DNA from: Ophioderma brevispina
Lineage: Eukaryota; Echinodermata; Ophiuroidea; Amphilepidida; Ophiodermatidae
Reading direction: 5' to 3'
Assembly (NCBI GenBank): GCA_023653785.1
Contig: JAMKCH010084956.1
Span: 124,001-188,000, forward strand
Length of the DNA stretch: 64,000 nucleotides
Shown in pieces: positions 60,450 to 64,000 of this stretch; positions within the stretch are counted from its first letter, which is position 1, and every line of letters starts with the position of its first letter. Under the pieces are notes generated by a model, which worked only from the letters and a program-made list of their open reading frames with translations, made no database searches and was not told where the DNA came from. The position numbers and the translations under genes are program-made.

Positions 60450-61345
60450 CAAATCAATGAGGTTTTAAAAAGTGTAGTTTTTTTGCAATAAAAATTTCTA
60501 AACGAACTTCGCTCCTATCCTTTGTGTGCTCAACGAAGGGTTGGTACATTTTGTGACCCCACTTTGTCTGCTCCCAGTTGAATTCAGCAGCCTTGACGGA
60601 ATAAAGTGCAGGGGATACTGTACTTTATTCCATCAAGGCTGCTGAATTCAACTGGGAGCAGAAAAAGTGGGGTCACAAAATGTACCAACACCTCTTTTTT
60701 TTTTTTTTTTTTTTTTAAAGTTCTACAATAACAAGTCAGTAATTTATTCTTTAATGGAACAATCCTGAAGGATAATGTTGTCCAGTAGCTCAAGAAGACA
60801 AGGTTCTACACATCACATAACAACATATAATTTTGCAGCTTCAGCAAATAACAGTCCAGGATGCAATATTCACTCGGATTCAATTGTGTCTTGCCATTGG
60901 CCACTTTGGAACCAGAAGGGTTGGTACATTTTGTGACCCCACTTTGTCTGCTCCCAGTTGAATTCAGCAGCCTTGACGGAATAAAGTGCAGGGGATACTG
61001 TACTTTATTCCATCAAGGCTGCTGAATTCAACTGGGAGCAGAAAAAGTGGGGTCACAAAATGTACCAACCCCTCAACGAAGTTCACAAGGATGAGGCTTG
61101 TGGCAAACTTGCTGAAGTCACGTGATATATTTTCGCTGGCTTCTGTTTCGGTATTGTATGCGGCGTTGTAAACATACCACAGGGAATAAACATGGTAGCT
61201 TCCATGGTTGCTGTACAGTTGTGTACATTTGTCGGAATAAATCTGGATTTTTTTCGCAAGGGATACTCCAATGGCCATGAAAAACATCTGGTACGTTTTA
61301 TTTAGGGATATTTCATTATATATGTGCCGATAGATTCATACCAAT
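60450..61345 (-). repeat. Dispersed repeat R1, copy 3, split by a palindromic element
   Basis: On the minus strand it starts near 61345 with the GATTTATTGGTATGAATC end and is open from 61287. The frame includes QIYSDKCTQLYSNHGSY and ends SLILVNFVE at 61081, where the insertion 60538-61071 interrupts it. It continues at 60537-60460, where the frame stays open for about 25 more codons, supporting a former coding region. No family recognised. Confidence 0.55.
60538..61071. mobile_element. Composite palindromic element with 9-bp target duplication
   Basis: Two nearly identical 154-base hairpins (60538-60691 and 60918-61071), each running GGGTTGGTACATTTTGTGAC to its complement, flank about 225 bases that begin with a run of about 22 T. 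CTCAACGAA lies directly outside both ends (60529-60537 and 61072-61080), so the unit appears to have moved as one. A 9-bp duplication points to a Mutator-like mechanism. No coding capacity. Confidence 0.75.
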
Positions 61346-61794
61346 AAATCACTTTAAGTCCTTTGTTCCATCCCTCGCTAGCTGAGGCGGAAGCTTCAAA
61401 ATTTAGGGAGGGCATATGCGCTCGTAAGTTCAATGTTTAGGTTTCTATTGAACCCTGTGTAAACCTTGCCATTTTGAAATACTCATACAGAATTTCTTCA
61501 AAGAGGATTTTAGCGGATTTTGGATGGCTTATTCTATATTGAGTCAGAAGAAAAGAAAACCTTACACTTTGAAATCCAATCTTGTGTTCCAGTGTATCAA
61601 TATTAATGGAACGTTTGAACATGCTCTTGTTAGACACTTATTTTCAGTAAAATGTGTTTCATGCATGACTGCACATAAGGCAAAAATGGGATTGGGACTG
61701 GCGCCAACTAGGAAAAATTAAAAATGGGCGAAAATGAAACCTAACACCAAAATTACAAACTAAATGACATACAATAAGAGACGTTACAAATTGC

Positions 61795-62095
61795 TAGTTC
61801 TCAACATAGTCTCCACTGTGATCAACACATAGCTGAGCTCTGTTTGGCATCTGTGCAACAGCCCCCCCAAATAATCTGTCGGACCTGATTTGGGGATATC
61901 CAATTCACGGACAACGGGACAATTCTTTGTTGAAGGTCACTTGCCGGAGGAGTTGAGTACATGCGAGACTTCAACTAGCCCCACAAAAAGAAGTCCAGCG
62001 GGTCAAGTCTGGTGATGTTGGGGCGACTCTACAGCATGGTTAATGACCATCACTCTGTTTCCAAATAACTCGTCGGCTGCATCACATACTGTTCT
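61795..62095 (-). pseudogene. DDE_3-type transposase, C-terminal fragment
   Basis: Minus-strand frames give ELFGNRVMVIN, then SPNITRLDPLDFFLWG and SRMYSTPPASDLQQRIV, then a weak helical C-terminus. SPDLTPLDFFLWG followed by a K/R-x-x-V/M-Y segment is characteristic of mariner-related DDE_3 transposases in animals. At least two frame changes and stops are present, and no terminal repeats were seen. Confidence 0.7.
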
Positions 62096-62479
62096 ATCTC
62101 ATATTTTTGACATTTTTGAGAACATTCGGTAGTGTTAAAATGACGTTGAATTCTTCATAATTACAGAGTTTCAGACTTGAAATCTACCTAATTAATGAGA
62201 TATTATTAGCAAATTTGATCTATGTGCATTTAATTCAAATTTATTTTTTCACATACAGCGCTATCTGACATAGATCACTATGTCATACACTAAAAATAAC
62301 GTACATGTGTACTTTAACACGGCGCGGCGATGAATACGTTACATACCGAGCTATCTCTGTGTTATATCTAAGAAATCGAAATCGATAAAATACATTATAT
62401 CGTCGCTGGGCGAGAAAAACCTCATATGTAACTGCAGAGGTCAAATGCAAAACCACAATATATGTTAAAAGTGGGCCCC

Positions 62480-63030
62480 AGTGCTAAAACCTCATTTTTG
62501 CATTTTGGTCACATTGGGTTCTAGTTTGAATTTCAAGTAAAATATGATAGTAAATCCTATAGCAGTTTATTTCAGAATCTGGAGTAAATTATTATCTAAA
62601 TATTATTTAGAAGTAGCCCAAAAGTAAACATATTCTTAGCAAATCTGTGAAAAAAATTTAAAGAAGCTGATTTCAACTGATTTTGTTAGGTAAAGGTGTC
62701 AATATTTACCAAAAAAAGTGAGTTATCGTAGGGGGTGGGGAAATTTGTTTTTCGGGAGTCAAAGGCCAATAACAGGGGTCAAATTTTGAAATTGATCCAA
62801 TCATGTTGAAAAGTATACCAAGTTAATAGTTTAATCATAAGGATTCCAAAAAGGTATAGTTTGTACTATCTGTGGCCGAAAGTTTTGGAGTTATATGCTA
62901 AAAACAGCAAAAATCAATAAAAACGGTCATTTTCAGTTGTACAGGGGTCAAATTTTAAAATTACTCCGATTTGGATAAAAAATGGTGCCAATTATTGATG
63001 GAGCTCATAGGATTAAAATAAGGAATAGTT
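62480..63030. repeat. Dispersed repeat R4, copy 2
   Basis: Second copy of the 57660-57950 repeat, best matched from about 62780. It separates the two transposase pieces and may have inserted into that element. Confidence 0.55.
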
Positions 63031-63084
63031 TTGACTGTTCATCGCCGATCGCCGATGCACAGGTCTTCAAGAAAACAAGGTAGT

Positions 63085-63290
63085 CTTCCAGGCCAGTGTA
63101 AGTGAAGGCACGTGATCCGATTGAATTCTGAGGAAATTCCAGACCATTACGTCGAGAGCTAATTATGGGGGCCATTCAGTTGACGCAGCTGTTGAAGAGC
63201 ATCTTGGACAGCTTGGATATTTTCCGCCGACCTTCCAGTCCTAGGACGTCTAGAAACGCCTCTGTTTAGCTAAGTGGTTGTCCCTGTGAC
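63085..63290 (-). pseudogene. DDE_3-type transposase, N-terminal fragment
   Basis: A minus-strand frame reads RRPRTGRSAENIQAVQDAL, matching the helix-turn-helix start of mariner-like DDE_3 transposases (R-x-G-R-P/S-x-x-x-N-x-x-x-V). It is separated from the C-terminal piece by about 1 kb and is presumably the same disrupted element. Confidence 0.6.
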
Positions 63291-63446
63291 TTCGTATTTA
63301 TAAACGCTTGGGAAATTCAGCTGCAACACTTGTGAGCTGAGGCATGTTGAAGGCACAATATATCCTACAAAATTATTATACTGTGTGTTCTTGTGGCTAT
63401 CACAATTCTTGACAACAAATCAAGTAACTGGGTCAAATCCTTTTAA

Positions 63447-63652
63447 AGGTGCGATGAGAGATTTCCGATGTCCCTAAATGTTAAAAGTCTGATTTTTGCA
63501 CTAATGTAAAGCATTCTATCAAAAATATCCCCATGTGAAATGATTAAGAGAGTAGCGAAATACAAGGTCAGAAATCTATTAGGGGTTTTATCCGTATGAC
63601 ATCACTCCATATGATACAATATATTGATGACCCAAAATCACTCGTTGTACCT
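63447..63652. mobile_element. TTAA-type MITE, AGGTGC family, copy 2
   Basis: Left TTAA (63443-63446) then AGGTGCGATGAGAGATTTC; right AATCACTCGTTGTACCT followed by TTCG, a decayed TTAA. It shares TGTCCCTAAA and TCTGATTTTTGCACT-like words with 26338-26656. Confidence 0.65.
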
Positions 63653-63659
63653 TTCGCTT

Positions 63660-64000
63660 GTCCTAGCCATACTGAATTGACGCAGTTACATCTCCACTTG
63701 TTCTTGTTAATTGTCCACTGTTCCGTCATGCACCACAAGGTCATGAATCTGGTATCGGGATATTCATGTTATTTTTTTCTTTTAAATATTGGTACACTAG
63801 AACACAAGATCAAAATTTCAAAAGTCTATTTTTTTACTCACACTGTAATACATTGGTCTGGTACAAAAATCAGCCTTCTCCAATTCCCAGTCAAAATACC
63901 TAACGACTACGCTACTGACCACGTTCCTCTGACACTTAGAAATTAGAACTCAACAATATTTACGAAAAATAGCCGTGAGGACTGCTAAATTCATAGTGGT
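63660..64000. other. No gene recognised
   Basis: The 116-codon + frame at 63596-63946 starts inside the MITE. Its ATTGGTACACTAGAACACAA segment recurs inverted near 61565-61600, so it is probably repeat-derived. Confidence 0.4.

Overview
This is A+T-rich eukaryotic DNA, not prokaryotic: there are no operons or long ORFs, the only convincing coding pieces are short exons with GT/AG boundaries, and most of the recognisable content is decayed transposon sequence. The mix (Tc1-like and DDE_3-type DNA transposases, CR1/L2-like LINE, hAT, TTAA and mariner-type MITEs) together with an amidated-neuropeptide exon suggests an invertebrate animal. A marine deuterostome is a reasonable guess but is not proven by the sequence.

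Gene content. The best gene is a candidate secretory neuropeptide precursor on the + strand. Its first coding exon (28576-28736) follows a strong splice acceptor directly before the ATG. It encodes a signal peptide, then a short peptide with a two-cysteine loop ending in Trp, then a Gly-Lys-Arg amidation/cleavage site. A phase-compatible last exon (41455-41566) lies about 12.7 kb downstream. A second, frameshifted copy of exon 1 sits at 29353-29511 inside a local tandem duplication. Within the inferred intron, on the - strand, are two exon-like open segments (35643-35761 and a Cys-rich terminal one at 34335-34640) that may belong to an unrecognised secreted protein. Everything else coding is transposase or reverse-transcriptase debris.

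Layout. 1-9 kb: LINE remnant, minisatellites, a GTGACC array, microsatellites. 8.8-9.9 kb: one arm of a GCAGAAT minisatellite foldback plus a dead Tc1-like transposase. 11.4-13.8 kb: nested TTAA-type and Harbinger-like (TTA target) inverted-repeat elements. 15.4 kb: hAT MITE. 19.5-22.7 kb: ACGCGT-rich repeat element, TTAA MITE, GCAGAAT foldback. 24.9-26.7 kb: mariner-type and TTAA MITEs. 28.4-41.6 kb: neuropeptide locus with hairpin MITEs in its intron. 42.4-44.6 kb: tRNA-derived SINE-like segment, pyrimidine tract, and a foldback with a hAT MITE inside. 46.1-48.4 kb: near-identical 1.1-kb tandem duplication joined by a poly-T run. 52.4-57.6 kb: large foldback element with GCATAAG minisatellite arms and a 9-bp target duplication, holding an L2-like LINE 3' end and a nested MITE. 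59.4-61.4 kb: dispersed protein-like repeat split by a palindromic element with a 9-bp target duplication. 61.7-63.7 kb: broken DDE_3 transposase and a TTAA MITE.

The recurring theme is foldback or long-inverted-repeat elements whose arms are minisatellites. Two families with different arm sequences appear to share one terminal motif (close to CGGTTRGTGTAAAA), and one of them has an exact 9-bp target duplication. All alignments were made by eye; no database search was possible.
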